Shown in pieces: positions 1 to 10,194 of a DNA stretch of 64,000 bases. Location of the stretch: assembly GCA_015680685.1 (NCBI GenBank), contig MNCI01015694.1, positions 260,626-324,625 on the forward strand, in the 5' to 3' direction. The DNA comes from Gnetum montanum. Lineage: Eukaryota; Streptophyta; Gnetopsida; Gnetales; Gnetaceae. The notes under the pieces were generated by a model. It was given only the letters and a program-made list of their open reading frames with translations. It made no database searches and was not told the origin of the DNA. Numbering within the stretch: the first letter of the stretch is position 1; each line of letters starts with the position of its first letter. Position numbers and translations under genes: made by a program.

Positions 1-273
1 AGTTCATCTTTATTGTCGTACACAAAATTGTGCTCAAGTACAAATTGCTCGAATAAAGATCCATTCACTCTATGACTCCAGCTGCAGGCACACAGAAATA
101 ATTCTAACTCTAGAATGACAAAACTGCAAGAGTCTAGCTAAGGGTCTAAATCTAATTGTCTCGGAACCAAGGGTGCTACCTCTTATTTATAGAAGATGAG
201 GCAGGATGTGATATTGCATATGTGATATCACGTGGTGGATGTGATATCACGTATGCGATATCGTGGTTCATCA
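1..273 (-). repeat. 3' LTR of element A (partial)
   Basis: It matches 7,246-7,520 closely, including the TTTATTG/TTATTTATAGA blocks and the GATATC-rich end. It finishes with TTCATCA, the LTR terminus, directly followed by the polypurine tract. The rest of the LTR lies left of the window. Confidence 0.93.
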
Positions 274-290
274 TACCCCCATGACTGAAT
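274..290 (-). other. Polypurine tract of element A
   Basis: On the minus strand this is CATTCAGTCATGGGGGTA running straight into the LTR terminus TGATGA. A G-tract next to the 3' LTR is where plus-strand DNA synthesis is primed in LTR elements. The same context flanks the 3' LTRs of B, D and F. Confidence 0.85.
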
Positions 291-2170
291 GAAAACTCGT
301 CCTCAAGTTCCTTACAAAATATTGGGAAGGTATGAGATTATTAACTTGAATGACAACTAATGGTGAATGGGATGACATGTGAACGGATCAACATTATAAT
401 ACGTGGCAACATTAGTGTTCATGACTACAAGAGTGAACACTATATAAAATTGACATCCAGCCTTATTGGTAGCTAAGAGAGAAGAGAGAGAGAGAAAAAA
501 AAAGGAGAAGACATATTGCTGACGATGCCAAGATTGCACCTTCCGTTGTCCATCCATAGCCGCACCATCAATCTTGTTCCTTGCACACCCATTTCAGCAC
601 CAGTCCATCCTGAGTGTTTCCTCCAGGTCCATTCCATTACTGTATGATTGCCATTTGCACATAGAACACAGTCACATATGAGCAAGGATAAGTGAATCAC
701 AATACAATTGATACCTTGCCTCAGTGTAAGATCCATTGGCTAAGTTGTGATATGACCAATACGGATTCTAGAGATATAACACTGGTGACTACCCAAGATG
801 TAGGGGTTAGGAAAAATTGAAAAAATTGGACCAGGGCCCCCATGACTAAGAGCAATCCTCCAGTAGCGATAGAATGGAAAAAGATAAGGAATAAGAAAGA
901 TGGAGAAAAAGAAACAATGGCAACACCGATAAAATGGATGTCAGAGATGGAAATGAAACAAAAAAAATGTTGATTGTAGAAATGTTTAAGGGAAAGAAGT
1001 TAACTGATGCACCAAATAGGAATGTCAGTGGGTCCTCCCCAAAGCAGGCTCATGCCCTTTATGCCCCGACAAACCCACATTCGAAGAGTTCGTAGGCTCT
1101 GGAAATGTCGTTTGGAAGCAAGAGCTAAAGAGTTAACCACAAGAATCCACCAAAGAGAAAACAATGCATCAACCAAAATATAGACTACTGATACAACTGA
1201 CAATGAAGTGAGAAATGGAGAAAGAATGATGGGAAGAAGAGAATGGAATGGAGTCCCAAGAACAAGGTGGTGTACAGCCCCTTGTGTACTTATGGTTAAT
1301 GTGACTGAGTAGATCTCATTCCAAATCTAGCCTCAAACAATCCACATCTAGTGACTTCACATTAATACACTTGGCCAATCCATCCACTTGAAGTAACAAG
1401 GATGCTTCCGCCAAAGAGTCAACACCATTCCAAGGAGAATGAGAGGGAGAAGTAGGAAGCAAGAAAGGGCCTTAGTTAGAGGAAACATGTCTATTTAGTT
1501 CCATAACCAGTGCTTGCAGCCCAGATGATGATTTTGTCTAAGGGGTGTGCTTTGAATTCTCACTGTTTTTTTTTTTTTTTTTTTTTTGCATGAGAACCAC
1601 ACCATGCAAAGACTTATTTTTATTGGCTCAGCTTCTTGATAATGGAGCAATGTTGGAACGGTAAGAAAACTCAAGAGGAAAACATCCAAGCACCTAAGAG
1701 AATAGCCAGCACAAATGCATCAAATCCCTTTAAAGTCACACCCTTTTTAGTCCTTGAGTCTTTCCTTAGTTTGAGAAATGCCCAGTCACCAATTCGTTAA
1801 TAGTTTTATTATTAAAGAAGGGGACTATATAGTTCCAAGCCAAGAGAGACAATAGAAATTCATGGATGCATGGATGATGTGGACTCATTGCCTATTATAT
1901 CAAAATAACCATACCTTAGTATCAACATTATAAATAAAAGGTAAAAACCAAACATTAGCAATCAATATAATACAGTTCATACCACCATCAGGAGCACTTA
2001 TTAGGTGACAAATCTAACAAAATAAAAACAACAAACAAAAAAAAAACAAAAAAACAAAAAAAAAAAAACAAACAATCACACAAAGAAATGAGAAAGTATA
2101 AATGATGGTGCAAAACAAAAACAAGAAAAATTAAAGAAATTTGTAAAACAAAAATGTGTAAAACAAAAAC
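274..2170 (-). other. Non-coding spacer of element A between pol and 3' LTR
   Basis: About 1.9 kb without a credible ORF. It contains a second G-tract motif (831-853), a block around 1,028-1,066 also found in B, C and D, another near 1,486-1,525 (AACATGTCT on the plus strand), a block near 1,862-1,890, and long T and A runs (1,566-1,588; 2,036-2,072). No ORF3 is present here, unlike in C, D, E and F. Confidence 0.75.
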
Positions 2171-3102
2171 TTAAAAAGGAATTGAGGGCCTCGAATGGTT
2201 AGCAGAGGTGGCCATCTCCACCATGACTAAGTTGGAAGGAGGAGATCTGAAATAGTGAACAAGGTCATCCCCTATCAAAGGTATTATGTGCACTGGTCGT
2301 TCTATATAGTAGCCAATGTGTCCAAGGAATGACCAAATGTCTTTGACAGTTTTCGGTTGATGGGTGATTCCTTCGATAAACCTAATTTTATTTGGATCTA
2401 CCTCTATTCTTGCATGTGAAACCTTATGCCCAAGTACTATGCCTTCTTGGACCATTAAATGGCTTTTCTACCAATTGAGCCTTAGATTGGTTTCTACGCA
2501 TCTTTTCAACACTTGCTCTAATCGGTCCAAGGCTTGATCAAAACTTGTTCCATAGGTGGAGAAGTCATCCATAAAGACTTCCACTCCGTTCCCTATCTGT
2601 TGTTGGAATATGCTTAGAACTAGGCATTGAAACATGGCAGGAGCATTACACAAGCCAAACAGCATTTTTTTATATGCAAACATTCCCCAAGGACTACTGA
2701 ACGTTGTCTTGGCTTGGTCTTCTAGGGCTATCTGTATTTGGTTGTATCCACTATAGCCATCTAGAAAACTGTAATAGCAATGCCCTGCTATGGTGTCTAA
2801 GACTTGGTCAACGAATGGTAACAAAAAGTGATCCTTAAATGTTGCCATATTTAGCAACCTAAAATCTATGCACATCCTCCATTTGCCTCCCTTTTTAGGC
2901 ACGATTACCAAAGGGCTAACCCATTCACTATCAATAATGGGATATATGAACCAGCCTTAAGAAGTTGTTCTATTTCTTCTTTTACTACTTGCTTCAATTT
3001 TGGGTCCAATTGCCTCGGTGGTTGTTTTCAAGGTTTCATGGAGGGATTAGTGTAAATCCTATGCTAGTATATCCTAGGATCTATTCTAGTTAATTTGGGA
3101 TA
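2171..3102 (-). pseudogene. Reverse transcriptase of element A, fused to the pol C-terminal tail
   Basis: The open block 2,468-2,911 covers RT fingers and palm: KKGGKWRMCIDFRLLN, FLDGYSGYNQI, FGLCNAPAMFQ and the catalytic FMDDFSTYG. The next block, 2,171-2,455, starts with the conserved EGIVLGHKVS and FLGHIGYY of the RT thumb. After GYY it jumps without loss of frame into the tail that ends pol in element B (FRSPP.NLV..EMAT.ANHS). RNase H and integrase (about 1.85 kb in B, roughly 19,080-20,950) are therefore deleted with an in-frame join. Single stops separate the blocks. Confidence 0.9.
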
Positions 3103-3960
3103 TCACCAAGCAAAGTCTCTTGACCACTTGTTTATTACTTTCAACAATCTTCCTTTTTCTTTGGAAGCAAGTCTTCCATTGATGATTACCGGTTTTCCAT
3201 TTTCAAGAATCATATATTCTAGACTGGTGGGCAATGGTTTTAATTCTAGGGGCTCTTGTTTGAATTTTTCAAGAATTTCCAACTTCCCCCAGTTGATGTT
3301 TTCAAGGTTAAGGCTTGGAAGTTGGCAGCAGACTTGCTCTAGTGTGTCTATGCTTTCAATGTAAGCGCAAGTTATTCCCTCAGTTAGTTCCATGCACATT
3401 GGTGAGTTGCTCTCTTGATCAACTATCATCCACTGGGTGTCTTCTTGTCGTGTGGCTGCTGCATACAACCACTTTTGTATGTTAATGTTTTGTGCACACC
3501 AGTTGCATGCAGGCAATGCTAAACTTTGCACAACCCATGATCTCTGCATGCAATTGCACCCTGTATCACTGTATGTGATGCATGTAACCTTATTCTTCTC
3601 GATCTTTCCAAAAGTGTTTTCTTTATATATTTCCAGGGAAAGATCGTGGATTCCTAGGCATGCATTTATAGTACTTAGCCATGTCCTTCCCATTATTATT
3701 GGAAAGTCCCCTTTACCGTTATTCACTTGTATCACTAGGAAATAAACTAGGTACAACCACCCACACATAGTGGTGACGATGTCCTCCACCAGTCCCAAGG
3801 GAACAGTGATGGACTGGTTGGCTAGCTCTAGGCAAATATTTCTCTTCTTCAATGGAGGTAGGTTCCAGGCTTTGTACATTTCTTGTGATATTAAGTTGAC
3901 TCCAGAACCTAAATCCAGAAAAGCTTTGCATGGCTCATTCCTAGTGATTTGGAGATAGAT
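3103..3960 (-). pseudogene. Retroviral-type aspartic protease and linker of element A
   Basis: Near 3,900-3,930 the minus strand reads FLDLGSGVNL, the protease active-site region with DLG in place of the usual D-S/T-G; Athila relatives often vary here. It is followed by SITVPLGLVEDI and IIMGRTWLSTINA, the flap and C-terminal motifs of plant gypsy proteases. The open block 3,103-3,879 runs on as a linker toward RT (KPVIINGRLA). The protease would cut the Gag-Pol polyprotein inside particles. A frameshift near 3,880 splits the active site from the rest. Confidence 0.85.
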
Positions 3961-6570
3961 AAGAGGGCTTCCAGAATCAAAGAATTTCCTAGGAAGGTGG
4001 CCAGCTTTGATCTAGTCAATAAAGGCATGTGTTAACATGACCATATGTGTTGAGCTTGGTATTTGATTCGAAGGGAGCTCTGAAGCTTTATTTGATGGGG
4101 AGGTGTTCGGAGGTTCAACTACTTGTAGTTGTAAGGGCTTGGTTGGACTGTTGGTTCTAAAGAAAGGTCTTTTCTTCATACGATTTTCAAAACCAATAGT
4201 GGGTTGAGGATTTATAGCCCTTGAGGCATTGCGTTGCTGCAGTTGAGTAGGGAGTTCTCCTTGCATTGCTAGAATAGGTGGTAATGGAGCTATTGGTGTG
4301 AGAGCTGCAAATGGATTTGAAGGATGGTATATTTTTGGGTTATCTCTCCTAGGAGAAGGAGTTCTATAATACTCATGGGCTTGGTAGTGATGTTGTGATG
4401 TAACGTGACCAATAGAATCACGTGGAGAGATTGGATGTTGCACGTAGTAGCCATATGGGTCAGGTTGTTGGTATGGGTATTGTTGCCTTGGTGGTGGCAT
4501 CGCCCATGACTATGGGTATTGCCATTATTGATGTTGCTCAATGAGTTGTGGTGCAATTCTACTTGGATAATATGTTGAAGGTTGGTGGAACTACCTTGGG
4601 TTACCTTGGGGATAAGGTAATCGTCAGGGTGTTTGCCATTTATTTAGTCGTGGGTTGACTGCATACACCCTAGACTCTTGTAGATTTGAGATCACTGGGC
4701 AACACCCCTTAGGATGGTCGTATTCGCATATCTCGCATCCACTATCATTTTCTAAATCCACAACGTCTTCTATGATGGCCATTTTTCCCTTACCCTTGTT
4801 ACATGCATTTTCCACTTCTCTCTTTTTATTTTTGTCGCGGTTGCTACCTCGCTCCCTAGACTTCTCTACAATTTTAAGAATAGTTTCAATCCTACTATCT
4901 AGGGAGTCCCACATTTGGTCTACCTTTTCTGATACTTTTGATGTTAACTTTTAGAGAGGCAAATTTTTCCTATTCACCATCTCTTTGAGTGGTGACTCTT
5001 TTTCCTCCTCACAAAATCTCACTCCCCTTTTTCGGAGGGAAGGATCTCGATTGTATTTTTCCACACTTTCTCTCTTTCATAGCTCACCTTCTTCTTTGGA
5101 AACTTGCTTTATTAGTCTATGAATTTGATGAGACCTAAGCTCTAATAACCTTCCTTGGGCATACATCCCAAGGGTTCTTCTTGTTTCATGCCTAAGGCCA
5201 TCCACGAGATGGCGTAGTTGATCCCGCTGCGAATAACCATGGCCAGGGCAATGATGTAATAGTGCGTAATAGCGGCCCATGGTAGCATCCAAGGGTTCAT
5301 GACTTCTTTGCTTCCATCCTTGGATTTTCTTCCATAGGTTAGACACTCATGAGTACATTTGGTACTTATCATTGAACAGTTCTAACATTGTACTCCAACT
5401 CCGAATGGATTCTGGTTCTAAGGACTGGTACCAGCTTTCAGCTTCTTTCACTAGTGTCCTTGGGAACAACTTCAATTTTTGCCATTCATTTTCTATGTTT
5501 TGAAAGGCACATGCATCATGGAATTATTGTAAATGATTTTGAGGATTAGCATTGTATCCCCCTTCAAATCGTGGAATGTTGTTCATGTCTAACCTCTTGA
5601 TCCTACTACCCTTTTGGTACCTTGTTGGAACTCTTACAGCCTCTGTTATATCTAGCATGCTTCTAGTTGTGAGTAGGGGTTCTTCATGATCATCTTGTTC
5701 ATAGCGCCTATGATGTCTACGTGGTTCCCTACTCTCCCTTCTTCTATGCCTTGATTCTTTAGAGTGCCCTCATCCTCATTCTCGGTTGTCTCGTCGATGA
5801 CTTTCACTTCGTTTTCCCTTATCCTCACAATTGGTTTCCCTATGACTACATCTGGACACTAAAGGAAAGGGTAAAGATGACAATGAAGGTGAAGAAGAAG
5901 GATAATCATTGCCATGATGGTGTTTCCTACCTTCTCTTCGGTGGTCTTAGCCTCAATCGTGATCACAATCAGAATGTTTGCCCTTATCATGTGTTCGTGT
6001 TCCTTTGTTGAACACTTCGTGTTCATGGGTATCAAAACCAGGGTTGTAAATACTCAAGTGGAGGTTCTGATACACCACCTCCTAACCAATGTTAGGAGGA
6101 GGAACATCATTTCATGGGGAACCTGTTGAAGCAGGTTCATGATCCTCAATTTCGCTCAAAATATGCGGAGCGTCATGGGGCCATTTACCCTTCAAAGATG
6201 TATGGTATCTCTCCTGTCGCAAGTCCCTTTGATGTTGCGCTTATGTGGGATGATAGCCTCTTGAGTCATGATCATGTGCAACATATTCTACATATAAAAG
6301 TAGCATGCTTATTTGTGTAAGAGCATGAAGGACCATGTTGGGAACTGATCGGTCTAGAGGCAATACTATGTTACCCTCCAAGTCTCTCCAATGCAATTGT
6401 TCATCTTGGTGGAGAATAAAGGTGAAATTGGGTACATACTCATCAGGATGAGTATATACCACATGAAACTATTGAGGAACTAGCGGATCCTAGTTATGTG
6501 TATTATGTCGTCAACTGCCTCTTGCGTTAGTCCTAGGCAATGAAGTGCTCTTATGCGAAGAAGAAGACAT
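3961..6570 (-). pseudogene. gag of element A
   Basis: Starts at the ATG at 6,570 (MSSSSHKS) shortly after the primer site. The capsid part lies at about 5,080-5,960 (LRKKIQGWK-like, PLDATMGRYYALLHHCPG, LRHLVDGLR), matching plant retrotransposon Gag domains. A zinc-knuckle-like CEICEYDHPKGC (CX2CX3HX3C) lies near 4,720-4,760. A proline/glutamine-rich C-terminal part covers 4,012-4,500. Gag forms the particle and packages RNA. Several stops and frameshifts make it inactive. It aligns throughout with gag of B. Confidence 0.88.
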
Positions 6571-6692
6571 CTTGTTTTATTCGATGTGCAATGTACTGTT
6601 GTCTTGTCTTTCTCTGATTAACCCTAAGGGTTAGTTCTAACATTCCAATGATATGAATGATTTCCTATGTTCTACGCAGTGCACAAACAACT

Positions 6693-6714
6693 AAGTCCCT
6701 AGCAACGGTGCCAA
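6693..6714 (-). other. Primer binding site of element A
   Basis: On the minus strand, right after the 5' LTR: TTGGCACCGTTGCTAGGGA. This resembles the plant Asp-tRNA 3' end complement (TGGCGCCGTTGCCGGGGA) used by Athila-type elements, with mostly C-to-T/G-to-A type changes. Confidence 0.8.
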
Positions 6715-7520
6715 TGATGAGTGGCGAGGTACCCCTACACTCAACCATACGAATACGAGCATTTCACGCATGATCCAGTTGAACTCCAAGGACCAAGTGC
6801 TAATGTGCCTTAATGGAACACTTAGGGTTAATCAATCGTTGACTTCCCAAACTTACTTTTATTGTCATGATTGTATGGTTAAGTAAGCTTGAGGTATATG
6901 ATTTTTATAGCTTTTCTATTTTTTGTCTTCTGCTAATAAAGGAGAGGGAGAGAGAACTAAGTGGCTAACTTACATTAACTATTCATTAACTAGTTTCTAA
7001 GTGTTCCTAACATCAGTATCCGTTCCCACTTGCCGTACACATCCTGAACTAGTGCAACGCTACTGGGATTACCAAACGCTAATTGTTACTAGGTTACCAA
7101 GCGCTACACATATGCTCGAAGCGATCGTACTGAGTGTATTTAACTAAGTGGGTTGAAGGTTGAGAGAGATATTAATTAACTAGGAAAGCATTAAACAATA
7201 ATTAATTAGTAATTAGCTTAATCTGTATGCTACAAGGTTTATCATAAAGTTCATCTTTATTGCCGTACACAAAATTGTGCTCAGGTACAAATTGCTCGAA
7301 TAAAGATCCGTTCACTCTATGACTCCTACTGCGGGCACACAGAAATAATTCTAACTCTGGAATGACAAAACTACAAGAGTTTGGCTAAGGGTCTAAATCT
7401 AATTGTCTCGGAACCAAGGGTGCTACCTCTTATTTATAGAAGATGAGGTAGGACGCGATATCGCATGGTGGATGTGATATCGCGTATGCGATATCACGTA
7501 CGCGATATAACGGTTCATCA
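6715..7520 (-). repeat. 5' LTR of element A
   Basis: 806 bp, with terminal inverted hexamers TGATGA (6,715) and TCATCA (7,515-7,520). On the minus strand it contains TATA box TCTATAAATA (7,431-7,440), an AATAAA polyadenylation signal about 180 bp further (near 7,255), and four GATATC-centred near-palindromes in U3 (7,453-7,510). Confidence 0.93.
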
Positions 7521-8290
7521 CCAATGAAACTTTCTTATCAAACTATAGCTCTTATAGGATTTTTTTCATTTAGTAATGATGAAGATGATTTGTTAATGAA
7601 GTACCAAGCCATCATCATAGCTTCCACCAAAAATTTCTTATCAAAATTAGCATCACTAAGAATAATTCTAGCTCATTCCAAGAGCATTCTATTCATTCAC
7701 TCTATTACATTTTGTTGTAACGTTCATGGAATGCTCTTTTACCTAAAAATATCAAGAGTCCTCCAAAACTTTTCAAATTTATTTGAATAATATTTCTCAT
7801 CATTATTTGCTTTAAGAACTTTAATTTTTTTCAAACTGATTTTTAATAATAGCTTTTCATTCCTTGAATTTATCAAAGACTTTATATTTTAGTTTTAGGA
7901 AGTAAATCCATACTTTCCTAGAATAATCATCTATGAAGGATATATACTATTCAAAGCTAGCAATTAATGCCACCAAAGCAAGACCAAACATATCACTATG
8001 AATTACATTTAGTGTATTTTTAGCTCTCTAAGTACTTACAAGAAAGCACAAATGATGTTGTTTTCCTTACAAGCAATGTCCACATAGAGGTAAATGATCT
8101 TGGATATTACCTTTAATTATACTTTTTCTTCAATAATTTGGGAGGAATTTTCTCCCACATGCCCCTCCTATGCCATAGATTCATGGTGAAGTTCTCTTTC
8201 CGAGTATAAAGGACTTTAACTTTATTACCCATTGTAATACCATCCAGCTAGTATAACTATCCACTTTCTTTTCTATATCTTGTGGCTATG
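7521..8290 (-). pseudogene. Ty1/copia integrase remnant (element H)
   Basis: Reading the minus strand from 8,250 down gives HSDMFG, then FIDDYSRKVWIYFLK with K.KVFDKFKE, then (with frameshifts) the KEFW-like and YFINK-like ends of the copia integrase core. These match the conserved HSDxxGP...TFIDDYSR...W.YFLK...FxxFK series. Integrase inserts element cDNA in the nucleus. Many stops and shifts are present. Element A interrupts it at 7,520, so the rest of pol is left of A and outside the window. Confidence 0.82.
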
Positions 8291-8618
8291 GGGGGGTGTC
8301 GGACCCCAAAAAGAGAATTTTATTAATTGAAAACAAAATTTAGTACATAAGCTACTTCAAGACATATAGATTGAGGAAAGGAGGAAGAGAAACTGTGTTG
8401 ACTGAGACTATTATAGAGGAAACATGTTAAACTTAGCATTCCACGGGTGGAAATGCATTCCAGAGATCAACCATTCGCTGAAATGTGTGTATCGTTTCCA
8501 GGGTGTGGATTGTCGAATGAGAACAAAGGTGGGAGAAAGAGGAAAAAGGCCAAATGGTGTAGAAAAATGTGGCATAATTAGGGGACTTTCTTCTGAAGCG
8601 AGGCTTGATGATGGTGAT
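8291..8618 (+). mobile_element. Small retroposon-like insertion with 13-bp target duplication
   Basis: TCTTGTGGCTATG occurs at 8,278-8,290 and again at 8,619-8,631, bracketing 328 bp foreign to the copia frame. It starts with a G-run and the hairpin GGGGTGTCGGACCCC and ends GATGATGGTGAT. The trinucleotide 3' end resembles plant RTE tails (GATGATGATG), suggesting RTE-driven retroposition of a SINE-like or truncated RNA. I see no clear tRNA A/B boxes and no recognisable protein. Confidence 0.6.
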
Positions 8619-8631
8619 TCTTGTGGCTATG

Positions 8632-9790
8632 ATAGTTTTTTTTTCTAAAAATTCAACATTTATTATTTCTAAATAATAAAAATGTGTAAAAATTATCAAA
8701 ATCAATTATAGTTAGAAAATGTTTTATGAGCTTAGGAACATGATATACCTTGGAAATTCTAATTATTTTTCCATTACAAGATAACTTTACTTCATTAAAG
8801 CCCATAACTATACAAATTTCATATTACTAAGAAAATCAAGAGTAGGCATAGCTTCATGGTACTCAAAAAGCCATTCTCTTCTAGGTATAAAGCTATATGA
8901 AGTAACTAAACTAATATACTAATAATTATAATTAGAGTTACCTCTAGTAGTGACTGCACATAAGTTTAAGAGTCCATCATTAACATCTTTCCTATGAGCG
9001 CTAGATTTGGCTTCTTTCTTCTTTTTCTTTAAAAGAGAATTTCGTTTTAAGTGATTGCATTACCCATAGTTCCAACACCTTTGTATCTTCCTAAGAGCAT
9101 CATTTATAACTTTCTTAAATTTAGTATTATTCTTACTAGAGGATTTACCAAATTTCTCTGCACCTAGTCCTTCAACAACCAATAGTTTAGTAGGTACTAG
9201 CTTAAAATTCCTTCTTCAAAGTTCTTTTGTTATCAACTATCCTAAAAATTTATCAAATTTTAAGGAGGTACTAGGGCTAGTAATATTTAAAGCAATATTT
9301 TCCCATGATTTACGAAAAAACTAACAAAGCAATGCATTGATTCTTTTCTTCTATATTACTATTTATTGATTGCAATTGACTTACTATAGTATTAAAAATA
9401 GTAAGATGAAAAGAAATAGTTACTTTATTAGATACCTTTAATGAGAATAATTTTCTTTTAATATGTAATCTATTTGAATGGGAATTGGAGTGTTAAATTT
9501 TAATCATAGTACCCTACAAATCCTTTCTAGTTATTTCACCTTTAAAATTTATAAGAATAGAGTTTGAAATACCTTTACAAATTGTACTAAGAGGCAACTA
9601 GTCCAAATGAGCCCACTCATTCTCCTTCATCTCGAAAGGCTTAATTCTAGTGATGCAAGCTTCTTATGTTATTTTGACTAAGAAATATTCTATTTATACC
9701 TTCTAAAGATCTTAATAGTTTCCATCAAATTTTTCTACTTCCTTGATGTATTTAGAAATCATCATTTTAATTCACTTAATGAGATAAATA
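8632..9790 (-). pseudogene. Ty1/copia gag remnant (element H)
   Basis: On the minus strand from about 9,780: KFDGNY, ENEWAHLD, a LILINFKGE-like block, FNTIVSQLQSIN, then a decayed zinc knuckle C-W-N-Y-G...C..H.KRN near 9,040-9,080. This is the order of copia Gag (UBN2-type) proteins. It starts about 20 codons after the primer site. Multiple stops and frameshifts show it is old. Confidence 0.8.
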
Positions 9791-9811
9791 CCATGGCAAT
9801 TAAATCAATAT

Positions 9812-9823
9812 CACTCTAATACC
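9812..9823 (-). other. Primer binding site of copia element H
   Basis: Minus strand TGGTATTAGAGT, close to TGGTATCAGAGC, the initiator Met-tRNA primer site of plant copia elements. It lies just upstream of the gag start, as expected. Confidence 0.8.
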
Positions 9824-10194
9824 AATTTTTTATTTTTAAAACTTAAATAAGAAAAAATTAAAACAAGTAATAAAAGTATAAATTTGATCACAAAATTTGA
9901 AGAAATGCACCAAGAACACAAGAAATTATCATGGGAAAAGCATACAAAAACTCCAAGAATGGCTCTAGCCTCTAGAAAGCCTTAACTCTAACCAAGCATT
10001 ACAAGAAAAGAGAACACATTAAATGGCATAATTCCTTGATAAAACAAGATTTGATGTTGCCCCATCCTCTTACCCATAACTTACATAGTAATTTACATGC
10101 TAAATAAATATGTTTACAAAATTAAAAATAATACAAGTTAGGGAGTTGTATATTTTTCACATAGAAGATTATTAGCACCTGCAATACCATCAAT
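9824..10194 (-). repeat. 5' LTR of copia element H, interrupted by an RTE LINE
   Basis: Sequence upstream of the primer site, so by position the 5' LTR. Its terminus is not clearly TG..CA. The RTE LINE entered at 10,194; LTR or flanking sequence should resume after 32,111. The other LTR is outside the window, so its outer boundary cannot be fixed. Confidence 0.5.

Larger units (their letters stand above)
1..7520 (-). mobile_element. Element A: Athila-like Ty3/gypsy retrotransposon, left end cut by window
   Basis: Read on the minus strand the order is 5' LTR (6,715-7,520), primer site, gag, protease, reverse transcriptase, non-coding spacer, polypurine tract, 3' LTR (1-273, continuing off the left edge). 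The RT block contains FLDGYSGYNQ, FGLCNAPA and FMDDFSTYG, which are typical of the Athila/Tat branch of plant gypsy elements. RNase H and integrase are missing (junction near 2,300), and there is no ORF3. Frames are broken by many stops, so it cannot act alone. The right end lies in the integrase of copia element H; the flank is CCAAT and the matching duplication is outside the window. Confidence 0.93.

Noticed and set aside
3437-3745. Plus-strand frame over the protease region of A
   Set aside because: Antisense to protease/linker; the equivalent frame in B (21,996-22,334) mirrors the conserved minus-strand protein.
8433-8705. 90-codon minus-strand frame
   Set aside because: It crosses the right target duplication of the 8,291-8,618 insertion into copia sequence, so it is a chance join.
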